A stretch of 64,000 nucleotides of DNA from Mesorhizobium xinjiangense (GCF_009749525.1 NZ_WOAC01000005.1:177846-241845), one strand, 5' to 3'. Counted from the stretch's first letter, positions 57,311 through 64,000 are shown. A program made the numbers and translations. The notes: generated by a model not told the origin, from the letters alone.

Positions 57311-57769
57311 TCAGCCGCCGCAGCCGCCGATGGTCACCTTGACCTCTTTCTTGTCCATATAGAACGTTCCATCAGCCATCTTCGCGAGGGCGATCACGTT
57401 CTGCGTCTTGGCCAGCCGCATGCGCGTCGTGGCGGCGGCGGCACCGCTCATCGGCGTGAAGTTGAAGGTGGCCACGCCGGGATTTGGATTGTCCTCGGCC
57501 AGGATCATCACCGATTCGACCATGTCGTCGCCGCTCATCGCGCTGTCGACGCTCACGGAAATCGGCACGGTGTTGCCGTTCTCGGCGATCTCCGGCGCTT
57601 CCAGAGTGAGCTTGCCCGGTCCTTCCGGAACCGCGCCGCCGGTGAATGCCTTGATCGCGGCCTCCGTCTCGGCGACATCGGCGACAGCCGGGACCGTGCG
57701 CAACCCCGCGACTGCGAAGACAGCCGCGCCCGCGGTAAGCCCCAGGGCCTGACGTCTGTTGATGTTCAT
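57311..57769 (-). CDS. soxY: Sulfur carrier protein SoxY
   Basis: A 152-residue periplasmic carrier. The Tat leader is MNINRRQALGLTAGAAVFAV. The mature protein is an immunoglobulin-like fold ending in VKVTIGGCGG, the flexible arm whose Cys150 covalently carries thiosulfate and its intermediates. Other family marks are KLTLEAPEIAENGNTVPISV and SVMILAEDNPNPGVATFNFT. It sits between soxX and soxZ in the standard order. Confidence 0.96.
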   Translation of the reverse strand: MNINRRQALGLTAGAAVFAVAGLRTVPAVADVAETEAAIKAFTGGAVPEGPGKLTLEAPEIAENGNTVPISVSVDSAMSGDDMVESVMILAEDNPNPGVATFNFTPMSGAAAATTRMRLAKTQNVIALAKMADGTFYMDKKEVKVTIGGCGG

Positions 57770-57795
57770 TCCTCTTTCTCCTTGCGCTAGCGCGC

Positions 57796-58260
57796 CTATT
57801 CCTTGAGCGTGGCGAGATACGCCACCACGTCCTCGACCTGTTGCGCCCTCAGGATGGTCTTGCCGACCCTATCCTCGGCGACATTCACTCCCACAGAGAG
57901 CGAGTAAAAACCGGGCATGACCGTCTGCTCGCCGAACATCTCCTTGGCGTCGGCCACGATGGCGCGAAGCTGAGCCGGCTCCCAGCGCGATCCGACATCG
58001 TCCAGAGACGGTCCCACCGTTCCGTGGAAAAGCTCTTCCTGCATGGCCGAATTGATGTGGCAAGCCAGGCAGTTGCCAAGCTTCCGGTTCTTGAAGATCT
58101 CGGCACCGTTGTCCGGATTGCCGGACGCTCCGCTCAGCGAAGCCTCGACCGTGAAATCCTCGTACATGACCTCGTCCGGCGGGACAACATCCCCGGCTGA
58201 GGCAATGCTTGCCGGCAGCATGAAGACCGCTGCCGCCAAAGATATCTTTGCAAGTTTCAT
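57796..58260 (-). CDS. soxX: Sulfur-oxidation monoheme cytochrome SoxX
   Basis: A 154-residue periplasmic cytochrome c and partner of SoxA. The signal peptide spans residues 1-22 (SLAAAVFMLPASIASA). The heme motif is CLACH (Cys64, Cys67, His68), and Met115 in QTVMPGFYSLSVG is the sixth ligand. The length fits the short SoxX class. It heads the XYZAB run; the 123 bases upstream to soxW contain a candidate sox box. Confidence 0.95.
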   Translation of the reverse strand: MKLAKISLAAAVFMLPASIASAGDVVPPDEVMYEDFTVEASLSGASGNPDNGAEIFKNRKLGNCLACHINSAMQEELFHGTVGPSLDDVGSRWEPAQLRAIVADAKEMFGEQTVMPGFYSLSVGVNVAEDRVGKTILRAQQVEDVVAYLATLKE

Positions 58261-58353
58261 CGGAATGCCATCCTCCCCTTACCGGCCACGGCGTCCGGGC
58301 AAAACCCCTCAGCAGCCAGGCTAGCCGGGCCGGGGGTAATGTTCAATCGAAAA

Positions 58354-58374
58354 ATATGATTTTCTGCATATATA
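58354..58374. promoter_or_regulatory. Candidate sox regulatory box upstream of soxX
   Basis: The 21-base element ATATGATTTTCTGCATATAT plus a final A lies about 94 bases before the soxX start, between soxW and soxX. It is the best-looking copy of an element that also occurs upstream of soxC (16 of 21 identical) and in the soxH/DsrE divergent region (15 of 21). A promoter for soxXYZAB probably overlaps it. Confidence 0.6.
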
Positions 58375-58383
58375 GCGGGGTTG

Positions 58384-58968
58384 CTACTCATTGAGCCGTC
58401 CCGCAGTACGCAACTCGTCGAGTTTGCGGGCATGATATTTCTGGAAATGCTCTTCGCCTTCGTATCCCTTGTCGTCGACCCACTGGAACATATGCAGAAA
58501 GGTCCATTTGCCGAATGCGCCGGGCATCGTCGCGACCGCGGCCTCGCCAACCGACCTGTCCTGCGGCGGCTCCTCGGGAAGGAACACGATGGTCGGCGTG
58601 AAGACGTAGCCCCATTTGCGCACGGCCGTCTTTTCGGTCAGCACCTCGCCGTCCAGATCGGTGACCTCCTCGTCTCCGAACATGTTGTACTGGACGACGA
58701 TGAAATTGGCCTTGATGAAGTCGCGCACCTCCGGGTCCGAAAGCAGTTCCTCGTGCATTTTCGCACAGTAGATGCAGCCGCGCTGCTCAAAAACGATGGC
58801 AAGGCGCTTGCCCTCGGCAGCGGCCGTCTCGATGTCCTCGGCGATATCGCGGAAGGTGATGGAGAACCAATCCTCCTTGTGGAGCCCATCGTCGCCCAGT
58901 TCCGCCGACGAGGCGGGCATGGAAAATGCAGCGAGCAAGACGAATGCGGCAAGAATCGATCTGAGCAT
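58384..58968 (-). CDS. soxW: Periplasmic thioredoxin-like protein SoxW
   Basis: A 194-residue thioredoxin-fold protein with signal peptide (MLRSILAAFVLLAAFSMPASS). The redox-active pair is GCIYC (Cys65, Cys68) in VFEQRGCIYCAKMHEELL, and the cis-Pro loop is VFTPTIVFLPEE. It receives electrons from the membrane reductase SoxV and keeps the SoxY thiol reduced. The C-terminal helix extension (FLHMFQWVDDKGYEGEEHF) is typical of this family. It lies 11 bases after soxV. Confidence 0.9.
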   Translation of the reverse strand: MLRSILAAFVLLAAFSMPASSAELGDDGLHKEDWFSITFRDIAEDIETAAAEGKRLAIVFEQRGCIYCAKMHEELLSDPEVRDFIKANFIVVQYNMFGDEEVTDLDGEVLTEKTAVRKWGYVFTPTIVFLPEEPPQDRSVGEAAVATMPGAFGKWTFLHMFQWVDDKGYEGEEHFQKYHARKLDELRTAGRLNE

Positions 58969-58979
58969 GGCAGCAACTC

Positions 58980-59714
58980 CTATCCGATGGTCTGGAATAC
59001 CGGAAACGTTTCAAGCAGCCAGTAGGAAATTATCGACATCTGCCCGGTGATGAACAGCACGCCGGTGACGACCAACAGCCCGCCCATGGCCATCTCGACC
59101 TTGTGCATATGCTTCCTGAACCTGGCCGCCCAGTCGAGAAATCGGCTTGCAAAAAGAGCGGCCAGAAGGAAAGGAATTCCAATTCCGAGCGAATATACGC
59201 TCAGCAGTCCCGCGCCGCGCGCGGCCGTCCCTTCAGAGCCGGCGACGAACAAAATTGCCGCCAGCACGGGACCGACGCAGGGCGTCCAGCCGAAGGCGAA
59301 GGCGAGCCCCAGCACATAGGCGCCGACCGGTCCGGCAGGCTTTGCGTCCAGATGCATCCGGGCCTCCCGATAGAGCAGTCCGATTCGGAAGAGGCCGAGG
59401 AAGTGCAATCCCATGATGATGATGACGACGCCGGCGATGACGGAGAGCACATCGAAATATTGAGCGATCGTCTTGCCGACGACGCTCGCCGTTGCGCCGA
59501 GCGCCACGAAAACCGTGGTGAAGCCGAGCACGAATGCGAGGGCCGCCACCACGATGCGGCGCTTGCGGCCCGCTTCAAGGTCCCCGGACTTCAATTCATC
59601 GAAGCTTACGCCGGCGAGCCATGCCAGATATGGCGGCACGAGTGGCAGGACACAAGGCGACACGAACGACAGCAGTCCGGCCACCAACGCGCCCCCAACG
59701 CTCACGTCCAGCAT
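58980..59714 (-). CDS. soxV: CcdA-family thiol-disulfide interchange protein SoxV
   Basis: A 244-residue membrane protein of the CcdA/DsbD family. Six helices surround the two redox cysteines in SFVSPCVLPLVPPYLAWLAG and in the GWTPCVGPVLAAILF motif. It transfers reducing power from cytoplasmic thioredoxin across the membrane to SoxW. It is the first gene on the minus strand, divergent from soxS with a 97-base gap containing a palindrome. Confidence 0.92.
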   Translation of the reverse strand: MLDVSVGGALVAGLLSFVSPCVLPLVPPYLAWLAGVSFDELKSGDLEAGRKRRIVVAALAFVLGFTTVFVALGATASVVGKTIAQYFDVLSVIAGVVIIIMGLHFLGLFRIGLLYREARMHLDAKPAGPVGAYVLGLAFAFGWTPCVGPVLAAILFVAGSEGTAARGAGLLSVYSLGIGIPFLLAALFASRFLDWAARFRKHMHKVEMAMGGLLVVTGVLFITGQMSIISYWLLETFPVFQTIG

Positions 59715-59766
59715 CGTACAATCCTTGGCAACACCGCAGCGTAAATGCGCCGCATACGCTTGGAAG

Positions 59767-59787
59767 ATATTCGAATATTCCTATATA
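59767..59787. promoter_or_regulatory. Palindrome ATATTCGAATAT in the soxV/soxS divergent region
   Basis: ATATTCGAATAT (59767-59778) is a perfect 12-bp palindrome followed by TCCTATATA. The 21-base window matches the sox box at 13 of 21 positions, mainly the ATAT and TATATA ends. It lies between divergent soxV and soxS, 34 bases from soxS, so it is well placed as an operator for the SoxR repressor encoded two genes on. Confidence 0.6.
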
Positions 59788-59811
59788 TTGCAAACCACAA
59801 TAGGAGCCATC

Positions 59812-60180
59812 ATGGACGTGTTCAGGAAAATTGTTCTAGCGCTGGCACTTGCGATGGTCGCGACAACCCACGCTCGGGCAGCCGAACTGGTGATGCTGGA
59901 GCGGCCGGGCTGCGTGTGGTGCGCCAGGTTCGATGAGGAGATCGCGCCCGCCTATCCGAAGACGGAACAGGGCCGCCGCGCTCCGCTTCGCCGCGTCGAC
60001 ATTACCGAAGCGTGGCCGGACGACCTCGAGGGCATAGCCGGCGAGCGCATCACCCCCGCATTCCTGCTTATCGCCAGGGGCGAGGAAATCGGCCGCATCC
60101 GCGGCTATCCCGGCGACGAATTTTTCTGGTATCGTCTCGACGAGCTTATCGCCAAGCTTGACCAGCCGGAGCATCCATGA
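59812..60180 (+). CDS. soxS: Periplasmic thioredoxin SoxS
   Basis: A 122-residue secreted thioredoxin-fold protein. The signal peptide is MDVFRKIVLALALAMVATTH with cleavage near residue 23. The active site is MLERPGCVWCARFDEE (Cys34, Cys37). The cis-Pro segment is ITPAFLLIARGEE. The family reactivates the Sox enzyme system by reducing inactive SoxY. The TAGGAGCC site precedes the ATG at 59812. Its last four bases overlap soxR (ATGA). Confidence 0.88.
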   Translation: MDVFRKIVLALALAMVATTHARAAELVMLERPGCVWCARFDEEIAPAYPKTEQGRRAPLRRVDITEAWPDDLEGIAGERITPAFLLIARGEEIGRIRGYPGDEFFWYRLDELIAKLDQPEHP

Positions 60181-60542
60181 GCCTGCCCAAGTTGAAACCC
60201 GGCCACGCGCCCGACGATTTCAAGCAGCTCCTGGAGCAGGCGCGCAAGGCAAGCGACCTGCTGAAGGCGCTGTCGCATGAAAGCCGGCTTCTCATCCTGT
60301 GCCTTCTGGTCGAAGGCGAGAAATCGGTCTCCGAACTCGAGGAGACCATGAACATGCCGCAGGCCTCCGTTTCGCAGCAACTGGCGCGGCTGCGCCTGGA
60401 CGGGCTGGTCAATACGCGCCGCGATGGCCGCGTCATCTACTACTCGATCGCCTCGAAGGAGGTGTCGTCGGTGATCGAGGCGCTCTACGACCTGTTTTGT
60501 GCACCGGTGCGCGGGGCGGAAGCGAGGGACCGTCAAACTTAG
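60177..60542 (+). CDS. soxR: ArsR-family regulator SoxR/BigR/SqrR-type
   Basis: A 121-residue ArsR-type repressor. The winged helix-turn-helix runs EKSVSELEETMNMPQASVSQQLARLRLDGLV in outline at residues 48-78, with wing RRDGRVIYYSI. Two cysteines, Cys42 (LLILCLLVEGE) and Cys108 (YDLFCAP), match the pair that forms a sulfide-linked bridge in SqrR and BigR. The protein is therefore a plausible persulfide sensor controlling sox genes. It is coupled to soxS by a four-base overlap and precedes the YeeE/YedE permease. Confidence 0.9.
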   Translation: MSLPKLKPGHAPDDFKQLLEQARKASDLLKALSHESRLLILCLLVEGEKSVSELEETMNMPQASVSQQLARLRLDGLVNTRRDGRVIYYSIASKEVSSVIEALYDLFCAPVRGAEARDRQT

Positions 60543-60586
60543 AGGCGGTGTGCCGCCGATGCGCGGCATATGCCGGGAGGAGAAGG

Positions 60587-61681
60587 ATGGAAATCGCGGG
60601 ATCGCCGCTGTTCCTGCTGCTGGCGGGAGTTCTGGCGGGGGCGGCGATGGGCTATGCCGCGCGGCGACACCATTTCTGCACCATGTCGGCACTGGAGCGG
60701 CACTGGTATGCCGGCGACAGCAAAGGTCTGCGCACCTGGGTTCTTTCGGCGGCAGTGGCACTCGTTCTGACTCAAGGGCTGGCCTTGGCCGGCTATATCG
60801 ACCTGCGGCAAAGCTTCTATCTGCTGCCTTCGTTCGGCCTGGCCGGTGCAGTCCTCGGCGGCCTCGCCTTCGGTTTCGGCATGGCGCTCTGCGGCACTTG
60901 CGGCTTCGGCGCCCTGACGCAGGCGGGCGGGGGCAGTTTGCGCTCGTTCGTCGTTCTTCTCGTGATGGGCCTGTCGGCACTCGCCGCCCAGCGCGGCCTG
61001 GTCGCACAGGTCCGGGTCACAATCGTTGACGATCTGGCGCTCGATCTGTCGTTTGCCGGCGACCAGTCGCTCGGATCCCTGGCGAGCACGCTCGCGGGTA
61101 TCGACCTCCGCTTGGCGACGGCGGGTCTCGTCGCCATGCTGCTTTCGTGGTGGATCTTCCGTGAGCCCACCTTTCGTGCCGCATATGGCAGGATTGCCGC
61201 CGGCACGGTCATCGGTGCTGCAATCGCATTCGGCTGGGTGGCCACGACGCTCGCCGCACGATATTCCTTCGAACCGGTGCAAATCGAAGCGGGCTCCTTC
61301 GTGGTGCCCGTCGCCGACACCATCCTGCATACGGTGGCCTTCACCGGGGTGTGGCCCGATTACGGAGTCGGATTGGTTGCGGGCGTGGTGATCGGTGCCG
61401 CCATCTGCGCCTGGCATCGCCGTGATGCGCGCTGGGAAGCCTGCGACGACGCACGCGAGTTGGGCCGACACCTTGCCGGCGGTTTCCTGATGGGCGTGGG
61501 CGGCGTTTTCGCCATGGGCTGCACGATCGGGCAAGGCGTCAGCGCCGTCTCGGTATTGGCGCTCTCGGCCCCGATCGTCATCGCCTCGATCTTCGCCGGC
61601 GCCCGGATGGGCCTTGCCTATCTGATCGAGGGTTCGCCTCTGGCCGCCTTCCGCCGGACCGGGCCGACGCCGGCAGAATGA
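60587..61681 (+). CDS. soxT: YeeE/YedE-family permease SoxT
   Basis: A 364-residue polytopic membrane protein of the YeeE/YedE sulfur transport family. Cysteine motifs are RRHHFCTMSALERH near residues 26-39, GMALCGTCGFGALTQAGGGS near 99-118, and the C-terminal GGVFAMGCTIGQGVSAVSVLAL in two parts. GGGAGGAGAAGG precedes the ATG at 60587. It follows soxR after 44 bases in the known soxS-soxR-soxT order and may bring a sulfur species to a cytoplasmic sensor. It converges with soxH. Confidence 0.87.
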   Translation: MEIAGSPLFLLLAGVLAGAAMGYAARRHHFCTMSALERHWYAGDSKGLRTWVLSAAVALVLTQGLALAGYIDLRQSFYLLPSFGLAGAVLGGLAFGFGMALCGTCGFGALTQAGGGSLRSFVVLLVMGLSALAAQRGLVAQVRVTIVDDLALDLSFAGDQSLGSLASTLAGIDLRLATAGLVAMLLSWWIFREPTFRAAYGRIAAGTVIGAAIAFGWVATTLAARYSFEPVQIEAGSFVVPVADTILHTVAFTGVWPDYGVGLVAGVVIGAAICAWHRRDARWEACDDARELGRHLAGGFLMGVGGVFAMGCTIGQGVSAVSVLALSAPIVIASIFAGARMGLAYLIEGSPLAAFRRTGPTPAE

Positions 61682-61689
61682 GCACCCGT

Positions 61690-62601
61690 TCAGGCGGCGG
61701 CGAACCGATATGCGCCCGCCTGGCGCTCGACCGTTCCGACGCCCGGGTGCGGCAGGTGGAACCCGATCAGGCGTGCCTTCTCGACAGCTAGCCGGTCGAG
61801 CAGCTTCGCCCTGGCAGCCGCCGCCAAGTCCGGCTCCTGGTCGGCGCCGGCACGCAGCTCCGGCCGGACGAATGAGGCCAGGTTGGTGATCGCGTCGCCC
61901 GCCACGAGCACCGGCTCGGCGCCGCCATATACCATGAAGGAAACATGCCCGGGCGTATGGCCGGCGGTATCGACAGCCTCCACCGCGGGAAAGACCTCCG
62001 CGCCCGGCTTGAAGAGCGTGATCTTTTCGCCGATGACCTCCAGGCGGTTCTGTGCACCGACGACGAAGCTCTTGCGTTCCTCGGGCATTTTTTCGAGCGT
62101 ATCGTCCGCGCGCCAGAACTCCCATTCGGCCTCGGCCATCCGGTAACCGGCATTCGGGAAGACGAGCTCGTCGAAATCGTCAAGGACACCCCACAGGTGA
62201 TCCGGATGGGCATGGGTGAAGATGACATCCGTGACGTCGGCCGGGTCGATCTCCGCCGCCTCCAGGTTTTCGACAAGCCTGCCGGTGGTCTGCATAAAGT
62301 TCGGGCCGGCGCCGACATCGAAGACGGCCAGCCGGTCTCCCGAGCGAAGAAACGTCACATTGCAGTCGGGATTGTAGCCGCCACTCGGCATGCCGCTTTC
62401 GGCGAGCAGTGCCTTCAGTTCCTCCTGCGGGAGATCGGGAAACACGAAATCGAGCGGCAGGCTCATATGTCCGTCGCCAACGACGATTATCTCCGCATCT
62501 CCGGCGGTCAGGCGCCCGATCGCGCGGGCGGCTGGGGCAACAAGCCCGGCAAGGGGCAGTGCGATTGCCGCCTTTACCAGGTCGCGACGCGAAATGAGCA
62601 T
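61690..62601 (-). CDS. soxH: Metallo-beta-lactamase-fold thiol hydrolase SoxH
   Basis: A 303-residue periplasmic metallo-hydrolase. The Tat-type leader is MLISRRDLVKAAIALPLAGL. The zinc motif HxHxDH reads VIFTHAHPDHLWGVLDDFDEL, with later ligands in DTAGHTPGHVSFM, VAGDAITN and IGFHLPHPGVG. It is the SoxH member of the Sox accessory group, of uncertain reaction. The ATG at 62601 with GGAGG upstream is preferred to an ATG five codons earlier. It diverges from the DsrE-like gene; a copy of the sox box lies 50 bases upstream. Confidence 0.85.
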   Translation of the reverse strand: MLISRRDLVKAAIALPLAGLVAPAARAIGRLTAGDAEIIVVGDGHMSLPLDFVFPDLPQEELKALLAESGMPSGGYNPDCNVTFLRSGDRLAVFDVGAGPNFMQTTGRLVENLEAAEIDPADVTDVIFTHAHPDHLWGVLDDFDELVFPNAGYRMAEAEWEFWRADDTLEKMPEERKSFVVGAQNRLEVIGEKITLFKPGAEVFPAVEAVDTAGHTPGHVSFMVYGGAEPVLVAGDAITNLASFVRPELRAGADQEPDLAAAARAKLLDRLAVEKARLIGFHLPHPGVGTVERQAGAYRFAAA

Positions 62602-62650
62602 TTGCCGGCCTCCATCCATTCCGGCCGATTTCGGGCGCCGGATTTGACAC

Positions 62651-62671
62651 ATTCGATTTTTCGCATCTTTA
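62651..62671. promoter_or_regulatory. Candidate sox regulatory box in soxH/DsrE divergent region
   Basis: The 21-base element ATTCGATTTTTCGCATCTTT plus A matches the soxX copy at 15 of 21 positions, in the same orientation relative to the minus-strand genes. It lies about 50 bases from the soxH start and about 75 from the DsrE-like start, so could control both. Confidence 0.5.
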
Positions 62672-62746
62672 TTGGTTTCGTTGGTCCGGTCAATGCGTGC
62701 TACTGCAGGGGAGCAAAAAGGCGGCGACGGGACAAGGGAGGAAGGG

Positions 62747-63187
62747 ATGTTTGCAATGCGATCCGCGGCGATGGCCGCCGCTATTTTTACCGCCGCAGTC
62801 ACCGCCCAGGCTCAGGAGAGCGTTCACAAGCTCGCCATTCATGTCGATCAAAACGATCCTGCGGTCATGAATCTGGCACTCAACAACGCCCAGAACGTCA
62901 AGAACCATTACGAGGCCAGGGGCGAGAAGGTGGAAATCGAGATCGTCGCCTACGGGCCGGGGCTCAACATGTTCGTCGCCGCAAAGAGCCCGGTGAAGGA
63001 GCGCATCGCGGCGATGTCGCTGGAAAGTCCGGAGATCACCTTTTCCGCCTGCGAGAATACGCTCCAAGGAATGATCAAGAAGGCAGGCGAGGAAGTGCCG
63101 CTGGTCAGCGAGGCGGCGATGGTTCCCTCGGGTGTGGTGCGGCTGATGGAACTGCAGGCCGATGGCTACGCCTATGTGAGGCCGTGA
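62747..63187 (+). CDS. Exported DsrE-family protein
   Basis: A 146-residue secreted DsrE/DsrF-fold protein. The signal peptide is AAMAAAIFTAAVTAQA, cleaved near residue 23. The core is KLAIHVDQNDPAVMNLALNNAQN in two parts, EIVAYGPGLNMFVA, and the conserved cysteine Cys102 in ITFSACENTLQGM, the position that carries sulfur in DsrE-like carriers. GGGAGGAAGGG precedes the ATG at 62747. Co-location with soxH and DUF302 suggests a periplasmic sulfur-handling role. No dsr operon is present. Confidence 0.83.
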   Translation: MFAMRSAAMAAAIFTAAVTAQAQESVHKLAIHVDQNDPAVMNLALNNAQNVKNHYEARGEKVEIEIVAYGPGLNMFVAAKSPVKERIAAMSLESPEITFSACENTLQGMIKKAGEEVPLVSEAAMVPSGVVRLMELQADGYAYVRP

Positions 63188-63213
63188 ACGACGATGGCAT
63201 GGGGAGATCGATG

Positions 63214-63675
63214 ATGACGCGTGTGTGCGCCGCCCGGTTCGGCATCGCTGCAGGGCTCATGCTTTCAGCGTATGGAGCCCAGGCGCAGGATGACGTCACG
63301 CTTTACCAGACTGATGCCGCGTTCGAGGATGTCGCATTCGGTGTCGAAGGCGCGATCATCAATCTCGGCTATGTGGTCGACCACCACGGCAATATCGCTG
63401 AGATGCTCGCGCGCACCGCCGGAGATGTCGGCGCGGAAACAAAGCTCTACCGCAATGCCGAGTTCTTCCAGTTCTGCTCCGCCGTCGTCTCGCGGAATGT
63501 CATGGAAGAGAACGTCGCCAATATCGCCTATTGCCCCTACATCATCTTCGCCTATGAGCTCGAAGCCGAGCCGGGCACCGTCAATGTCGGCTTTCGCCGC
63601 CTGCCCGGAGGTGAGGGCCGCGATCAGGTCAACGAAATCCTGGACGGAATCGCACAAGAATCGGTCGGCCGATAG
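63214..63675 (+). CDS. Exported DUF302-family protein
   Basis: A 153-residue secreted protein of the DUF302 family. The signal peptide is ARFGIAAGLMLSAYGAQAQ. The core shows DVAFGVEGAIINLGYVVDHHGN in two parts, YRNAEFFQFCSAVVS (Cys88) and VANIAYCPYIIFAYEL (Cys107), the two cysteines being seen in this family. GGAG lies seven bases before the ATG at 63214; starts at 63199 and 63211 are alternatives. It follows the DsrE-like gene after 26 bases. The family is not biochemically defined, but the context places it in periplasmic sulfur metabolism. Confidence 0.8.
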   Translation: MTRVCAARFGIAAGLMLSAYGAQAQDDVTLYQTDAAFEDVAFGVEGAIINLGYVVDHHGNIAEMLARTAGDVGAETKLYRNAEFFQFCSAVVSRNVMEENVANIAYCPYIIFAYELEAEPGTVNVGFRRLPGGEGRDQVNEILDGIAQESVGR

Positions 63676-63740
63676 CTGCCAGCCTGCTTTGCAGGATGGA
63701 GGCTTCGTCTCACGGCCTACGGAGCCGGCGCTAAACACTT

Positions 63741-63853
63741 AGAACATGTCCCGCTCAAACGGTGACGTTTGAGCGAAAGGTACATGTTCCAGCATATTGA
63801 TCTGGCGCGCATATCTTTGCGTCAAACGGTTCTGTTTGAAGCGAACGCGCGCT
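63741..63853 (-). repeat. Double-hairpin intergenic repeat, copy 2 (inverted)
   Basis: This is the reverse-orientation copy of the element at 54165-54277, with the same two stems (CGCTCAAACG...CGTTTGAGCG near 63752-63774 and TCAAACG...CGTTTGA near 63822-63838). Arms keep pairing although some loop bases differ from copy 1, suggesting selection on structure. It follows the DUF302 gene by about 65 bases and its other edge abuts the stop codon of the glycine-rich gene, so it sits between converging transcripts. Confidence 0.8.
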
Positions 63854-64000
63854 ATGAGGGGCTGCCACCGCCGGCGCCGCCATCGCCGCCGGGACCGCCA
63901 GGGCTGCCCGATCCGCTGGCGCCGCTGCCGCCGCCACCCGTTCCGCCTGCGCCGCCCGTCGAACCACCGGCACCACCGCCGCCACCGCTGCTGCCTCCGG
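63852..64000 (-). CDS. C-terminus of a glycine-rich protein, cut by window edge
   Basis: Reading the minus strand from 63998 to 63852 gives 48 residues rich in Gly, Ser, Ala and Thr (GGSSGGGGGAGGSTGGAGG, then TGGGGSGASGSGSPGG and similar), ending in TAG at 63854-63852. The clean stop right at the repeat edge and lack of interruption support a real C-terminal tail. The plus strand gives a proline-rich open frame over the same bases, so the strand is not certain. Function unknown. Confidence 0.45.
   Translation of the reverse strand, partial: GGSSGGGGGAGGSTGGAGGTGGGGSGASGSGSPGGPGGDGGAGGGSPS

Noticed and set aside
63755..63985. A 76-residue minus-strand frame in repeat copy 2 and the glycine-rich region
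   Set aside because: It is in a different frame from the glycine-rich tail and half of it translates the double-hairpin repeat, so it is not a gene.

Overview
The window reads as a chromosomal segment of a high-GC alphaproteobacterium, most likely in the Hyphomicrobiales (Phyllobacteriaceae-like: Mesorhizobium, Aminobacter, Pseudaminobacter or Aquamicrobium). This rests on gene content and order (PuuD-type urate oxidation beside xdhABC and guaD, a soxSRT/VWXYZABCD-type cluster, three-gene pntAA-AB-B preceded by aa3 oxidase subunit IV) and on intergenic repeat families of the kind seen in rhizobia. No rRNA, tRNA, CRISPR array, insertion sequence, phage gene or plasmid replication gene was seen.

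Layout. (1) 1-9545, purine catabolism: the N-terminus of PuuE allantoinase, divergent uraH-xdhA-xdhB-xdhC, a Dps protein, a LysR regulator, and divergent puuD-guaD. (2) 9546-12859, a glyoxylate/glycerate operon: a UPF0303 protein, hydroxypyruvate isomerase-like protein, glycerate kinase, GNAT. It could use glyoxylate released by urate breakdown. (3) 12871-25662, accessory catabolism: two tandem secreted tannase-family esterases, a WD40 protein with a CobW-type metallochaperone, a secreted intradiol dioxygenase, a creatininase-family hydrolase, MarR plus DMT exporter, LacI regulator with a 2-hydroxyacid dehydrogenase, an inhibitor-like secreted protein and a gamma-glutamyl hydrolase-like amidotransferase. 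(4) 26064-31168, a TRAP system: two paralogous Tat-exported binding proteins facing one dctQM pair. (5) 31481-39127: fused indolepyruvate ferredoxin oxidoreductase, a membrane GGDEF-EAL protein, a FeeM-like N-acyl amino acid synthase and a Crp/Fnr regulator. (6) 39469-46634: acyl-CoA synthetase and a five-gene branched-chain-type ABC transporter. (7) 46817-50217: cytochrome oxidase subunit IV and the proton-translocating transhydrogenase. (8) 50602-63675: thiosulfate oxidation, soxVWXYZABCD on the minus strand, soxS-soxR-permease diverging, soxH, then a DsrE-like and a DUF302 secreted protein, with a second YeeE/YedE permease at the other end.

The most interesting non-coding signals lie in the sox region. 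A 21-base AT-rich element recurs upstream of soxC, of soxX and in the soxH/DsrE divergent region (a looser copy lies between soxV and soxS); it is a candidate box for the two-cysteine ArsR regulator encoded there. A roughly 113-bp double-hairpin repeat occurs twice in opposite orientation, between soxC and soxB and at the end of the cluster. Elsewhere there is a perfect 35-bp inverted repeat pair beside cobW, several clean palindromes in front of regulators and transporters, and an apparent CTG start for the LacI gene.

All names come from reading the translated sequence and recalling family features. No database search was run. Start codons were chosen from Shine-Dalgarno spacing and family N-termini.
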